Origin: JBFIHF01 sp964411125
Lineage (GTDB): Bacteria > Myxococcota_A > Bradymonadia > Bradymonadales > Bradymonadaceae
DNA: 64,000 bases
Assembly: GCA_964411125.1 (NCBI GenBank)
Contig: CAYPJU010000029.1
Span: 5,674 to 69,673, forward strand
Direction of reading: 5' to 3'
Shown piece after piece: positions 1-8,867 of the stretch (position 1 is its first letter; every line of letters begins with the position of its first letter). The notes under the pieces were generated by a model. That model ran no database searches. It saw only the letters and a list, made by a program, of their open reading frames with translations, and was not told the origin of the DNA. The position numbers and the translations under genes are program-made.

Positions 1-91
1 CCGAAAACGCGACGAGCGCGATGGTGAACATCGCCGGCGCGATGGTCGAAGGTACGCGCGCCGCATCGGGCGCCAGGAAGGGGTGGGGCAT
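1..91 (-). CDS. Possible N-terminus of a minus-strand protein cut by the window edge
   Basis: Reading the minus strand from an ATG at 91 gives 30 codons without a stop before the window ends. The peptide starts with a polar, proline-rich stretch and turns hydrophobic (MFTIALVAFS) just before the edge, as at the start of a first membrane segment. No clear Shine-Dalgarno sequence precedes the ATG. The family cannot be told from so little sequence. A chance open frame is a real alternative in DNA this GC-rich. Confidence 0.3.
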   Translation of the reverse strand, partial: MPHPFLAPDAARVPSTIAPAMFTIALVAFS

Positions 92-320
92 TTCGGATAC
101 CAGCTTACTGCGGAGCCGGCAGACTGCCGTGGATCCCCCGATGCGTCAACCGCGACACCTTCGTGGATCGCGTCCGGCGCAGGCTTCCGCGCGCTTCACG
201 GGCGCTCGTGCACTTTGTGCTTTTCACGGCTTTCGCTCAGAATTGCGTCTGAATCGCCGAGTCGCGTCCCCTGACGCAGCATGGGACCGACGAACTCTCC
301 GCGGAACCGAAGAGGTCATT

Positions 321-806
321 TTGGGCAGCAAATCCCGCCCCCCCGTCACCCCCGCTATCCGGGCACTGCGTGCCGCGGACGCCGAGTTCGATATGCACCT
401 CTACCGCTACGTGGAGCGCGGCGGAACGGCGGCCTCCTCGGAGGCGCTCGGCGTCGACGAGCGTCAGGTGATCAAGACGCTGGTCCTCGAGGACCAGGAC
501 GGCGCTCCGCTCGTGATGTTGATGCACGGAGATCGCGAGGTAGCGACCGGTCTCCTCGCCCGGCAGATAGGGGCGAAGAAGGTCACCCCGTGTGACCCCG
601 CCACAGCCGAGAAACACTCGGGTTACCAGGTCGGCGGGACGTCGCCCTTCGGGCTGCGAAATCCGCTCCCGATCTACGCGGAGGCGACGATACGGGACCT
701 GGAGACGATCTGGATCAACGGTGGGAAGCGGGGCTTCCTCGTCAGCATGTCCCCCGAGGAGCTCTCCCGCATCGCCAAACCCGTCTGGGTCGAAGCGAGC
801 TGCTGA
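321..806 (+). CDS. ybaK: YbaK/EbsC-family aminoacyl-tRNA deacylase
   Basis: Probable cytoplasmic editing enzyme that hydrolyses mischarged Cys-tRNA(Pro) or a related misacylated tRNA. The 161-residue product matches E. coli YbaK along its whole length: N-terminal VTPAIRAL corresponds to MTPAVKLL. The conserved lysine is in QVIKTL (K52), the GGTSPFG loop is at 106-111, and the C-terminal NGGKRG motif is at 133-138. The open frame continues upstream to 21, but that extension has no family similarity. I therefore start at TTG 321, which has an AGAGG ribosome-binding site at 311-315. The gene converges on the next one; its stop codon is directly adjacent to that gene's stop. Family assignment is strong; the exact tRNA specificity is inferred. 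Confidence 0.88.
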   Translation: MGSKSRPPVTPAIRALRAADAEFDMHLYRYVERGGTAASSEALGVDERQVIKTLVLEDQDGAPLVMLMHGDREVATGLLARQIGAKKVTPCDPATAEKHSGYQVGGTSPFGLRNPLPIYAEATIRDLETIWINGGKRGFLVSMSPEELSRIAKPVWVEASC

Positions 807-2840
807 TCAGGGACTGCCGGGAAACCCCGTCATGACCATGTCGATCGTGGTGACGGTCCCCGCGCGCATGTCCGCGGCATGCCAGAACGTGCCTTGCTGC
901 GGCAGGTATCTGTCCCGAAGCTCGTAGTCGAGCGTCCCGTTCCGGTACAGGCGCAGCGTCGCGTACGACGGACCGTACCCGTAGTCGTTGTAGTAGTAGA
1001 CCCCGAACGAGTACTTCACCGAGGACTCGCTCCCCGACATCAAGATTGCCTCGGGACCGGCTCCGTCGGTGTCGTCGATGACGAGCTCCGGATCGCCGGC
1101 TGGTCCCGCAGCACCCCAGTCGGCCGTCGGGTTCCTCCAGAACACGTCCCAGGGCGGATTGTCCCACGTCCCGTTCTGATGCAGCAGGTGAATGTCGACG
1201 TCCGTGCCGGCGGCGTCCGACTGGTCGGGGTCCGAAGGCGTATCCCATGTCAGCTCGAGCTGAACCTCGGCTGTCGACCGAGCGTCGATCGTCACCCGCG
1301 CCGGCGCCCCACAACTGCGCGCACCCTCGTCGTCGACGACCGTCAACTCGAGCACGTACTGTCCGGCGAGGTCGAGAAAGAGGCTGGGGTCAGCGGTGGT
1401 CGCGGAGGGTAGGAGGCGCGCCGTCGAGCCGTTCGGTCGCTGCACGAACGTCCACTCGTAGCTCGCGATCGAGCCGTCGCTGTCCACACTGTTCGAGCCA
1501 CGAAGCTCGACGGTGTCGAGAGGGAGCGCCATCAAGCTGTTACCGAAGGACGTGGTCCCGGTCCGCGCCTCCGCGACCGCTGTCGGGCACGCGTTGTCGA
1601 CCCCTCGGCCCTCGAGCGGAATCTCGAGCAGCGGGGTCGCCGGGTCGTCCGACTCGATCGAGAGCAAGCCGTTCAGGGAGTCGGGCGACTCGGGGCGGAA
1701 CTCCACCACCAGGGACGTAGTCTCCTCCGCGGCGAGGGTGAGCGAGCCGGAGGACACCACACCGTCGGTCTGAAACGTGGTTGCCGATGCGTCGCAGGTC
1801 CCCCCCATGAAGGTACAGACCGAGACGTCCGAGATCGTCAGATCGGCGTTTGCGCTGCAATTCTCGACGATGACCGTCCGGGAGGCGACCCCGCCGATCG
1901 TCGAAGGCCCGAAGTCGAGCCCGGCGGCATTGCTCACCGCGATGCACGCCGACCCGGAGTTGCCCCGCAACGCTACCGCGTGCTCCGAAGAGTCCGGATC
2001 GTTGCTGTAGATGACGAGCTCCGCCTCCGAAGGCAGATCGTCGACGGGGTTGAAGTAGACTCGAACCGGGAGGCTCTCGTCCGGCTGGAGCTCGCCGCTC
2101 CAACTGTCGGCGTCCGAACCAGGGTCCGACGTGGGGCTCGCCGGGAACGACACCGAAAAATCGCCGCCCAACGGGCTCACGATCACGTCGTCGATCCGCA
2201 GCGGTGCCGAGCCGATGTTGAGGACTTCGAACACCTGCCAGTACTGGTCGCGCGTCTGCGAGTCGACCGGAGGAACGCGCGAAAACGTCACGGTGGCAGG
2301 CGTCCAGATGTCGGGGCCGGAGGACATGGTCGAGATGGGCACCTCGACCAGACCGCTCGGGTAGTTCGCCGCGTTGGTGCGAAACTCCAGAGTGCCGGCG
2401 TCCGCTTCCGAGTCCGCCGGCGTCCAGGTGACCGAGACCACGACGGAGTCGCCGGGATCGATCCGCTGCGTCGACGGAAAAGACGTCGTCGAGAGCTCGC
2501 TTCCCCCTGGGTCGTCCAGCGTCTCCTCGACGAGGGTGACGGCCTCGACCTCGAGCGTGCGGGTTCCGTCGTTCGTGAGAGTGACCTCAGTCGTGCTGGA
2601 GGCCCCCACCTCGACGGCCCCGAACACGACGCTGGCCGGCGTGACGCTCGCGCGCGGTCCGTCCGCGACGGTCGTCCCGTTGTTCGAGACGCCGTTATTC
2701 GAGACCCCGTTGTTCGAGGAGCCGTTGTTGGAGCTCCCGTTGTTGGCGCCGTTGTTCAGCGGCTTCTTGTCCGGTCCGCCGCCCCCGCAGGCCGTACCCA
2801 CCATCAACATCGCGATTGCCAGTCCAGATACATTCTTCAC
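807..2840 (-). CDS. Choice-of-anchor D / PKD-type secreted lipoprotein
   Basis: Exported lipoprotein of 677 residues, probably on the cell surface. A signal peptide ends in a lipobox with lipidated Cys18 (GTAC), followed by a low-complexity linker in which NNG recurs about every five residues (about 29-55). Then come three immunoglobulin-like choice-of-anchor D (ASH-type) segments, about 62-170, 175-295 and 300-412, with the typical DFG-V-G--S---V-L-N pattern. A PKD-like domain follows (about 415-520, SVDSDGSIASYEW). The C-terminal 150 residues resemble the beta domain seen in YfaP-type proteins (TDVDIHLL...). The start is GTG with GGAGG four bases upstream. Ligand and function are unknown; adhesion or surface scaffolding is an inference from the folds. 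Confidence 0.85.
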   Translation of the reverse strand: MKNVSGLAIAMLMVGTACGGGGPDKKPLNNGANNGSSNNGSSNNGVSNNGVSNNGTTVADGPRASVTPASVVFGAVEVGASSTTEVTLTNDGTRTLEVEAVTLVEETLDDPGGSELSTTSFPSTQRIDPGDSVVVSVTWTPADSEADAGTLEFRTNAANYPSGLVEVPISTMSSGPDIWTPATVTFSRVPPVDSQTRDQYWQVFEVLNIGSAPLRIDDVIVSPLGGDFSVSFPASPTSDPGSDADSWSGELQPDESLPVRVYFNPVDDLPSEAELVIYSNDPDSSEHAVALRGNSGSACIAVSNAAGLDFGPSTIGGVASRTVIVENCSANADLTISDVSVCTFMGGTCDASATTFQTDGVVSSGSLTLAAEETTSLVVEFRPESPDSLNGLLSIESDDPATPLLEIPLEGRGVDNACPTAVAEARTGTTSFGNSLMALPLDTVELRGSNSVDSDGSIASYEWTFVQRPNGSTARLLPSATTADPSLFLDLAGQYVLELTVVDDEGARSCGAPARVTIDARSTAEVQLELTWDTPSDPDQSDAAGTDVDIHLLHQNGTWDNPPWDVFWRNPTADWGAAGPAGDPELVIDDTDGAGPEAILMSGSESSVKYSFGVYYYNDYGYGPSYATLRLYRNGTLDYELRDRYLPQQGTFWHAADMRAGTVTTIDMVMTGFPGSP

Positions 2841-3035
2841 GTTGCCTCCATTTCGTGCCCGAACCTGCCACGCCCCGAGGCTCGGATCAACGAATCCCTC
2901 TCACCCCGTCGTTCCAACGGCTCCCGGAGGTGGTACCCGCGCAATGCATAGGCTTGTCCCCCAGGTACCCCGAGCACATCGCCCCGGGGGATGGAATCTG
3001 AACTTTTCGGCTGGACCCGGCGAAGAGAGTCGTTA

Positions 3036-3053
3036 ATATGAACGCGTTCACAT
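3036..3053. promoter_or_regulatory. Candidate TetR operator (palindrome TGAACGCGTTCA)
   Basis: TGAACGCGTTCA at 3039-3050 is a perfect 12-bp palindrome that extends to 18 bp with one mismatched pair. It lies 15 bp upstream of the tetR start codon, just before the AGAGGA ribosome-binding site. This is the usual position for a self-repressing TetR operator. Binding is inferred from position and symmetry. Confidence 0.6.
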
Positions 3054-3067
3054 AAGAGGACCGAGCG

Positions 3068-3673
3068 ATGGCCCGATGGAGCGTAGAGAAGCAAGCTGAA
3101 GCGAGAGCCGCCATTCTAGAGGCCGCACGCGACGCCTTCGAGAGTCACGGGTGGGAAGGGACGACGATGCGCGATATCGCACGCGCCTCCGACGTAGCGG
3201 TCGGCACCCTCTTCAACTACTTCCCCGACAAGCTCGCCCTGTTGCGCGAAGCGCTCTACGACGACCTCGAGGCAGTCGTCGCCGACATCGTGGAGAACGC
3301 GGGGGCCGACGCCGAGAACGTCACGGAGCTCCTCGTCTCGTTTGCCGAGCCCAGCTTTCGGCACTTCTGCCGACGACCCGCGCTGTCGAAAGTCCTGCTG
3401 AGAGAGTCGCTCTTCGCCGAGGGCCCCCGGGCCGAGGCTTTCGGGGAGCAGGCAGAGCGGGTAGCCGCGGCGCTCGTTCGCCGGCTGAGTATCCTTCAGG
3501 AGCGGGGACGTCTGCGAGCCGGGGCCCGTCCGGACGCGATCACCCTCGCCTTTTTCTCCCACTACTACTTTCTGCTGATGACCCAACTCGGCCAGGGCGA
3601 GATCGACGTGCTTCTGCGTCGGATAGAGCTTCTGGCCTCCCAACTTTCCGCCGGAGTCGGATCCGAGACATGA
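3068..3673 (+). CDS. TetR-family transcriptional regulator
   Basis: DNA-binding repressor of 201 residues. The N-terminal helix-turn-helix (about 31-56, TTMRDIARASDVAVGTLFNY) is typical of TetR. The C-terminal helical half (about 70-195) is the ligand-binding and dimerisation part and is too divergent to name a ligand. The ribosome-binding site AGAGGA lies at 3055-3060. The stop codon overlaps the ATG of the hydrolase gene (ATGA), so the two are translationally coupled. The operon also includes the glycosyltransferase. The palindrome upstream suggests autoregulation and control of both enzymes, perhaps in response to a small hydrophobic or toxic compound (inference). Confidence 0.92.
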   Translation: MARWSVEKQAEARAAILEAARDAFESHGWEGTTMRDIARASDVAVGTLFNYFPDKLALLREALYDDLEAVVADIVENAGADAENVTELLVSFAEPSFRHFCRRPALSKVLLRESLFAEGPRAEAFGEQAERVAAALVRRLSILQERGRLRAGARPDAITLAFFSHYYFLLMTQLGQGEIDVLLRRIELLASQLSAGVGSET

Positions 3674-4554
3674 AGACGATCTACAAGAGTGACCACGGTC
3701 AGCAAACGATGGAGAAGTGGTACGAACACTTCCTCGGCAAGCTCGACACCCACGGAGTCGAAACGGAAGAACAAAGGGTCCACACCCGATACGGAGAGAC
3801 GAACGTCCTCTTCGCCGGCCCCGTGAACGCGACCCCGCTCGTCTGCTTTCACGGCGCGATGGCGAGCGCCCCCGCGGGTCTTGCCCAGATCCCGGACCTC
3901 GCGAGGCACTTCCGGATCGTGTTTCCGGACACGATCGGCCAACCGGGACGAAGCGACCATCGCCGGCTGAACTGGCGAGCCGACGAGCACGGATGGTGGG
4001 CGCTCGACGTGCTCGACGCGCTCGAAATGACCGCGGTCAATGCGTTTGGCATTTCGCTCGGAGGCTACGTGATCCTGCGGCTCGCGTCCGTCGCGCCCGA
4101 GCGCGTCGGCAAGGCCGCCCTCTGGGCCCCCGGTGGCCTCGCCAACCCGCCCTTCACGAAGATGTTCGGGCTGATCTGGGACGGGCTCATGTACAACGTC
4201 CGCCCGTCCCGCCCTCGGCTCGAACGGGTGCTCGAGCGCACCTTCACCGATCTCGACGAAGACTACGTGGCGTTCATGGGTGACAGCCTCGAGCACGTCC
4301 ATCCGGATCGAGGGTTCCCCGCCATTCTACCCTCCGGCGCACTCGCGGAATGGGAGGCGCCGAAGCTCCTCATCGTGAACGAGAACGACGCCGTCTTTCC
4401 GGCCGACCGTCTGGTCGCCCGCGCCGAGGACGAGCTGCTGAACGTGGTCGACACCGTGATGATGGAGGGGTGTGCTCACATGCCTCCTTTCCAAGAGGGG
4501 GCTCTCGACGGCCTGATCGAGCGCCTGATCGCATTCTTCGAAGAGCCGAACTGA
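3670..4554 (+). CDS. Alpha/beta-fold hydrolase
   Basis: Cytoplasmic alpha/beta hydrolase of 294 residues; substrate unknown. The HG oxyanion motif is at 61-62. The nucleophile elbow GISLGG places the catalytic Ser at 129. The acid is probably Asp240 (NENDAVFP) and the base His270 (GCAHMPP), giving a complete triad. The open frame extends upstream inside tetR, but the ATG at 3670 overlaps the tetR stop (ATGA) and begins the family-like sequence. The stop shares one base with the next start (TGATG). Coupling to a TetR regulator and a glycosyltransferase suggests hydrolysis plus glycosylation of one compound or class, for example detoxification or tailoring. This role is inferred. Confidence 0.88.
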   Translation: MKTIYKSDHGQQTMEKWYEHFLGKLDTHGVETEEQRVHTRYGETNVLFAGPVNATPLVCFHGAMASAPAGLAQIPDLARHFRIVFPDTIGQPGRSDHRRLNWRADEHGWWALDVLDALEMTAVNAFGISLGGYVILRLASVAPERVGKAALWAPGGLANPPFTKMFGLIWDGLMYNVRPSRPRLERVLERTFTDLDEDYVAFMGDSLEHVHPDRGFPAILPSGALAEWEAPKLLIVNENDAVFPADRLVARAEDELLNVVDTVMMEGCAHMPPFQEGALDGLIERLIAFFEEPN

Positions 4555-5804
4555 TGCGAATCGGGATCCAGACATGGGGAACCCGAGGTGACGTGGAGCC
4601 ATTCTTTGCGCTCGCCCGTGGGCTCGCCGCAGATGGACACGAGGTCCGCGTCGTCGTCTCGACCCAGGCCGACGCGGACCTGCCAGCCGTCGACGGCGTC
4701 TCGATCGAGCGCGCCGGGGTCGAGATGGACCAGGCGCAGGGCGATGCCCTCTTCGACCGCGTGATTGCGCTGCGATCCCCCATGGATCAGGCCCGGCTCG
4801 TGTTGGACGAAGCACTCCTCCCGGGAGCCGACGGGATGTTCGAAGCGGCGAGCGACCTCGCGGCCGACTCCGACGTGATCATACGCCACCACTTTCTCTT
4901 CATGGCGCAGGCAGCGGCGATGAGGGCGGGAATCCCCGAACTCTCCGTCTTCCTCACGCCAGACCTCCTGCCGACCGACGAACGCCCCCCCACCGGGATG
5001 CCGAGCCTCGGACCGCTACAGCGCGCGGCCTGGTGGCTCGCCGACAAGGGCATCAGCCGAATCTTCGGCCCCCCCGCCGCCGCCCTGCGGGAGCGCGTCG
5101 GGCTGCCGGCACCCACCGGCGTGCTGCGAGACGTCTGGCCATCGTCGACGGCGAATCTGGTCGCCGTGAGCCCGACCCTCTGCCCGCCTCCGGGCGATTG
5201 GCCCTCCATTCACCACTCCACGGGGTTCTGGAAGGTACCCTCGTCGGTCGACCACCCGATCCCCGAGGAGATCAGAGAGTTCCTCGATGCCGGACCTCCT
5301 CCCCTGTACGCGTCCTTCGGATCGATGGGCGCGAGCAGCGGACGACGCCGGGCAGCCGACATTCGATTCTTGACGGAAGCGGCGAGGCTGTCGAACCGGC
5401 GGATGGTCCTGCAGCTCGCCCCCGGCGAGCTACCGCCCCGGACCGACAACGTCCTGCCGGTGGACTTCGCGCCCCACGCCTCGGTCTTCCCCAGGTGCGA
5501 AGCCGTGATCCACCACGGCGGCGCCGGGACGACCCAGACGACAATCGCCGCGGGTGTCCCATCGATCGTCGTCCCACACATCGCCGACCAGTTCTTCTGG
5601 GCGCAGCAAGTCGAACGTCTCGAAGCCGGGGTTGCGTCCTCACCGAGGGCCAGAGCGAAACCGAACGACCTCGCTCGTTCGATCGAACGAGCTTGCGCTC
5701 GACGAGCGACCGAAGGGCAGGCTGCCGATCTCGCCGCTCGACTGAAATTTGAGGACGGTGTCGCGTCCGCGGTCGCAGTGGTCGGGCGTACCCTTTCTGC
5801 GTAG
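4554..5804 (+). CDS. UDP-glycosyltransferase (GT1, MGT-like)
   Basis: Two-domain GT-B glycosyltransferase of 416 residues. It transfers a sugar from a nucleotide donor to a small lipophilic acceptor. The N-terminus (MRIGIQTWGTRGDVEPFFAL) has the GxRGDV-PF motif of the sterol and macrolide glucosyltransferase group. The C-terminal donor site contains HHGGAGTTQ (320-328) followed by GVPSIVVPHIADQFFWA. It is the last gene of the TetR operon, starting on the final base of the hydrolase stop codon. The acceptor cannot be told from sequence. Related enzymes inactivate macrolides or glycosylate sterols and flavonoids. Confidence 0.88.
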   Translation: MRIGIQTWGTRGDVEPFFALARGLAADGHEVRVVVSTQADADLPAVDGVSIERAGVEMDQAQGDALFDRVIALRSPMDQARLVLDEALLPGADGMFEAASDLAADSDVIIRHHFLFMAQAAAMRAGIPELSVFLTPDLLPTDERPPTGMPSLGPLQRAAWWLADKGISRIFGPPAAALRERVGLPAPTGVLRDVWPSSTANLVAVSPTLCPPPGDWPSIHHSTGFWKVPSSVDHPIPEEIREFLDAGPPPLYASFGSMGASSGRRRAADIRFLTEAARLSNRRMVLQLAPGELPPRTDNVLPVDFAPHASVFPRCEAVIHHGGAGTTQTTIAAGVPSIVVPHIADQFFWAQQVERLEAGVASSPRARAKPNDLARSIERACARRATEGQAADLAARLKFEDGVASAVAVVGRTLSA

Positions 5805-5981
5805 CGCGGCGTCCCGAAACCGCCCCGAACCACTTTACCCCAACGGGCTATGGTCAGCACTACGTGCGCATCCCATTGGGCCACCCACGAAAATCTCACA
5901 CACAGAACCTTCTCGCCAGACGACCGCATCTCAGGCGAACCATCGCGACTTCGGATCGGACTTGTGGGAGTGAGACGTACG

Positions 5982-5998
5982 GGCGGAAGGAAACCGCC
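5982..5998. terminator. Weak hairpin between convergent genes
   Basis: GGCGG and CCGCC enclose a 7-base loop and are followed by TGTTTC. It lies in the 215-bp gap between the glycosyltransferase and the bactofilin-like gene. I see nothing else in that gap. The stem is short, so termination activity is uncertain. Confidence 0.35.
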
Positions 5999-6019
5999 TG
6001 TTTCATGGTCGTGGGAGAT

Positions 6020-6310
6020 TCAGCGGTCCCGGACGGTGCCGCTCTCGAGGATCTTGGTGACCCCCGAGTACTCTTCCACGATCGCGCCGACCGTTCCCGA
6101 TACGATCAGCTCACCGTGATTGAAGACGGTGCCCATGACGATGCCGACGACCTCGGCGGTGCCGAACACCTCCATGTCGCCGCTCGCCCTGCCTCGAAGC
6201 AGCAGCCGCGCTCCTTCTTCCACGGTGATCTTTCCGGTGACGAGGCCGAGCACCTCGACCTCACCTCGGACGCGAAGTTCCCCCTGATGTGTCCTCTTGA
6301 TGGTTTCCAA
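6020..6310 (-). CDS. Small bactofilin-like polymer-forming protein
   Basis: A 96-residue protein consisting almost entirely of short glycine-punctuated hydrophobic repeats (GEVEVLGLVTGKI, GRASGDMEVFGTAEVVG, GELIVSGTVGAIV). This is the pattern of the right-handed parallel beta-helix of bactofilins (polymer-forming cytoskeletal proteins, DUF583). Bactofilins polymerise at the membrane and organise cell shape or polar machinery. The start is TTG, 14 bp after the upstream gene's stop. A CTG overlapping that stop is an alternative. It is shorter than typical bactofilins and lacks their charged tails. It appears to be the last gene of a three-gene minus-strand operon. Confidence 0.7.
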   Translation of the reverse strand: METIKRTHQGELRVRGEVEVLGLVTGKITVEEGARLLLRGRASGDMEVFGTAEVVGIVMGTVFNHGELIVSGTVGAIVEEYSGVTKILESGTVRDR

Positions 6311-6324
6311 GCTCGGGCCGCCCT

Positions 6325-6585
6325 TCAGCTTTCGTCGTCTTCGAGATCGCCGAAGAGCTCGTCGAACAGTCCACCGTCGGAGATCTCGACGGAGTCGAGT
6401 CCCTCCGGTCCCGAGTCTTCTGCGAGACCCTTCTTTCGTTCTTCCCGTTCGACCTTCGTCGCACCGACCCCGTCGGGACGTTGGGCGTCCTTCAGCAGGT
6501 GGGCCGGGATCGCCGACACTTTCTTGGTCGCGCGGTCATCGCTCGGGCGCTTGAATATCTTTGCCTTTTTCGGTTTGTCCGTCAT
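6325..6585 (-). CDS. Small charged protein upstream of the bactofilin-like gene
   Basis: An 86-residue hydrophilic protein with a basic N-terminal half (MTDKPKKAKIFKR) and a strongly acidic C-terminus (LFGDLEDDES). No family was recognised. It begins at an ATG that overlaps the stop of the 65-residue frame upstream (ATGA) and ends 14 bp before the bactofilin-like gene, which suggests co-translation. The long open frame running further upstream, antisense to the helicase, is a GC-driven shadow. A role as an adaptor or assembly partner of the filament protein is a guess from linkage only. Confidence 0.6.
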   Translation of the reverse strand: MTDKPKKAKIFKRPSDDRATKKVSAIPAHLLKDAQRPDGVGATKVEREERKKGLAEDSGPEGLDSVEISDGGLFDELFGDLEDDES

Positions 6586-6779
6586 CGCGTTCCACTGCTC
6601 ACACGTTGGTGTCCCCAGGCCCCGATGCCGCCAGTCATGGCGAAGCCCCCACCCTGTTGGCTTGCGGACCCCGGTCCGCCTACGAAGTTTGTAGCAGAAT
6701 TGACGTCGAGTGTCTCGAATCGCTGCACGAGATCGGGAGGGGGGACAGGTTGCCCTCCCGCACGAGCCGGCGTTTCCAT
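6582..6779 (-). CDS. Possible 65-residue small protein
   Basis: An open frame from ATG 6779 whose TGA overlaps the ATG of the 86-residue gene by four bases (ATGA). Such an overlap would be fortuitous if the frame were not translated. The product is rich in Gly, Ser and Gln in its C-terminal half (GGPGSASQQGGGFAMTGG) and has no recognised domain. No convincing ribosome-binding site precedes the ATG. It may instead be part of the divergent promoter region shared with the helicase gene. Confidence 0.35.
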   Translation of the reverse strand: METPARAGGQPVPPPDLVQRFETLDVNSATNFVGGPGSASQQGGGFAMTGGIGAWGHQRVSSGTR

Positions 6780-6828
6780 CGGGGTCGGGGTGTCTTAGGA
6801 TGCTGGAATCTCCCAGCGCGGGCGGCCC

Positions 6829-8739
6829 ATGAGCGACGAAGCATGGCGGAAGGCGATCGAGAATCTGAGTTCCCTCTGGGAGCTCGAGCGCGCCGCCGAG
6901 CGCGAGCGGGACGCCGCTGAACGCCGCGAGACGACCCTTTCCGATCGAGTGGCGCGCGGGCGAGCGCTCTCTTCGGTGGAGGTATCGGAGACGTCTTCGG
7001 CGAGTGGGGGTCGCACGATGCTGTGGTTGGAAGTGGAAGGGCTCGAGGACTTTCGGTCCTCGCCGGGAGCCCCACTCGTTCTGTGGCACGAAGCCCCTGA
7101 TTCTCCGACCTCCCTTCGCGGCGTGTTGGCGCGACGCAGGGCGCGCCGCCTGGGGATCATGGTCGACGACTTTCCCGACGAGCGTTTTCTGGACGGTTCG
7201 TTCAACGTCGACGTGGAGTCTCCCCAGGTGACCTATCAGCGTGGAGCCCGGGCGCTTCGCGCTCTCCTCGAGGCCCGGCCCTCCTCCGAGACCGGCCGGC
7301 TCGCGAGAACCGTCTTCGGGGAGCTGCGCGAGGAGCGGCTCCGAGAGCGCGCCATCGATTGGTTCGACCAGACTCTGAACGACGAACAACGTGCCGCAGT
7401 GTCCGGAGCCCTTCACGTCGAGCCGATCGCGTTCGTCCACGGCCCGCCCGGGACGGGAAAGACGCGAACGCTCGTCGAGCTCGTCCGCCAGTTCCGGGCC
7501 GAGGGGAAATCGGTCCTCGTCTGCGCGGCATCCAACGCGGCGGTCGACAACATATGCGAGCGGTTGATCGCGGCCGAGGTCGAGCTCGTCCGCCTCGGGC
7601 ACCCGGGGCGAGTCTCGAACGCGGTGGAATCGCGCACCCTCGACGCGTTGCTCGAGGCGCGACCCGATTTCGCGCTCGCCCGCGGATGGATGGAGGAGGC
7701 GAACGCCATTCGGCGTCGAATCGCCGTGCGGTGCGACCGCGGATCGATGTCGCGAGGTGAGCGGCGGGCGGGGTACGCCGAGGCGCGGCAACTGATGCGC
7801 GACGCGAGGGATCACCTGCGCCGCGTCGAGGACGCGATCCTCGCCTCCACCCACGTCGTCGCATGTACGCTGACCGGGGCCGAGACGAAGATCCTGGGCG
7901 AGCGACGTTTCGACGTTTCGATCGTCGACGAAGCGTCCCAGGCGCCCGATCCGCTACTCGCCATCGCGCTTGGCAGGGCACCACGGATCGTGCTCGCCGG
8001 CGATCCGAACCAGCTTCCTCCGACGGTGATCGACACCGAGGCGGCGCGCCGGGGGCTGGAACGGACCACTCTCGAACGACACGTCGCGGCTGCGTCGCTC
8101 CTGAAGGTGCAACACCGAATGCACGACAGCATCATGCGCTTTCCGTCAGAGTCGAAGTACGAGGGTCGACTCGAGGCCCATCCCTCGGTCGCCGGACACA
8201 CGCTCACGACGCCAGACCCGCTGCGACCGGGTCCCCTGGTTCTGATCGACACCGCCGGCAAGGGTTGGAACGACGAGACTTCCGAGCGTGACGCGAGCAC
8301 CCGAAACCCCGGGCACGCGGAACGAACGGCCGCGGAGGTGCAGCGACTGCTCGGGCGAGGCCTGGCCCCCGAAGAGGTTGCGGTGATCACGCCGTACTAC
8401 GCTCAGGTGCGCCTCCTTCGTGAACTGCTCCCTGTCGAAGGGCTCGAGATCGATACTGTCGATGGCTTTCAGGGTCGCGAGAAGGAAGCGGTCGTCGTCG
8501 ACCTCGTCCGCAGCAACGAGCGTGGCGAGATCGGTTTCCTCGCCGACACGCGCAGGATGAACGTGGCGCTCACGCGGGCGCGCCGATTCCTCCTGGTCGT
8601 CGCCGACAGCGCCACCATCGGCGGCCACCCCTACTACTCGGCCTTTCTCGCTCACATGGAAGAGCACGGAGCCTGGGTATCGGCATGGTCCGACGATGCC
8701 CCACCGTTCGAGCCTCGAATTTCCGGTCCGGGGAATTAG
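6829..8739 (+). CDS. IGHMBP2/Upf1-type SF1 helicase
   Basis: ATP-dependent 5'-3' DNA/RNA helicase of superfamily 1B, 636 residues, cytoplasmic. Helicase motifs occur in order: Walker A GPPGTGKT (205-212), motif Ia CAASNAAVDNI (about 232-242), motif II VDEASQA (366-372), motif III AGDPNQLPPT (390-399), then VDGFQGREK and NVALTRARR of the AAA_12 half. The N-terminal 180 residues correspond to the accessory beta-barrel/stalk region of IGHMBP2-like proteins. Biological role (replication repair, R-loops or RNA) is not readable. The upstream 243 bp is a divergent promoter region shared with the bactofilin-like operon. Confidence 0.9.
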   Translation: MSDEAWRKAIENLSSLWELERAAERERDAAERRETTLSDRVARGRALSSVEVSETSSASGGRTMLWLEVEGLEDFRSSPGAPLVLWHEAPDSPTSLRGVLARRRARRLGIMVDDFPDERFLDGSFNVDVESPQVTYQRGARALRALLEARPSSETGRLARTVFGELREERLRERAIDWFDQTLNDEQRAAVSGALHVEPIAFVHGPPGTGKTRTLVELVRQFRAEGKSVLVCAASNAAVDNICERLIAAEVELVRLGHPGRVSNAVESRTLDALLEARPDFALARGWMEEANAIRRRIAVRCDRGSMSRGERRAGYAEARQLMRDARDHLRRVEDAILASTHVVACTLTGAETKILGERRFDVSIVDEASQAPDPLLAIALGRAPRIVLAGDPNQLPPTVIDTEAARRGLERTTLERHVAAASLLKVQHRMHDSIMRFPSESKYEGRLEAHPSVAGHTLTTPDPLRPGPLVLIDTAGKGWNDETSERDASTRNPGHAERTAAEVQRLLGRGLAPEEVAVITPYYAQVRLLRELLPVEGLEIDTVDGFQGREKEAVVVDLVRSNERGEIGFLADTRRMNVALTRARRFLLVVADSATIGGHPYYSAFLAHMEEHGAWVSAWSDDAPPFEPRISGPGN

Positions 8740-8867
8740 AGTACCCGACACTGTCCGGGCTGCTCCAACGCGGTGGGGCTCGAGCTCGGTAGACGTGGAG
8801 GCCCCTGGGTCCGGAGAATGATTGCCCGAGTTCCACTGTTGTGAGGGGAACCCGACGCGACGCGACG

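Noticed and set aside
21..320. Upstream extension of the YbaK-like frame to ATG 21
   Set aside because: The extra 100 residues have no family similarity and a shadow-like composition. TTG 321 has a ribosome-binding site and fits the family N-terminus.
4028..4039. TGACCGCGGTCA inside the hydrolase gene as a regulatory site
   Set aside because: It encodes Met-Thr-Ala-Val in frame. The copies at 25275 and 26652 are likewise coding (Thr-Ala-Val), so codon preference explains them.
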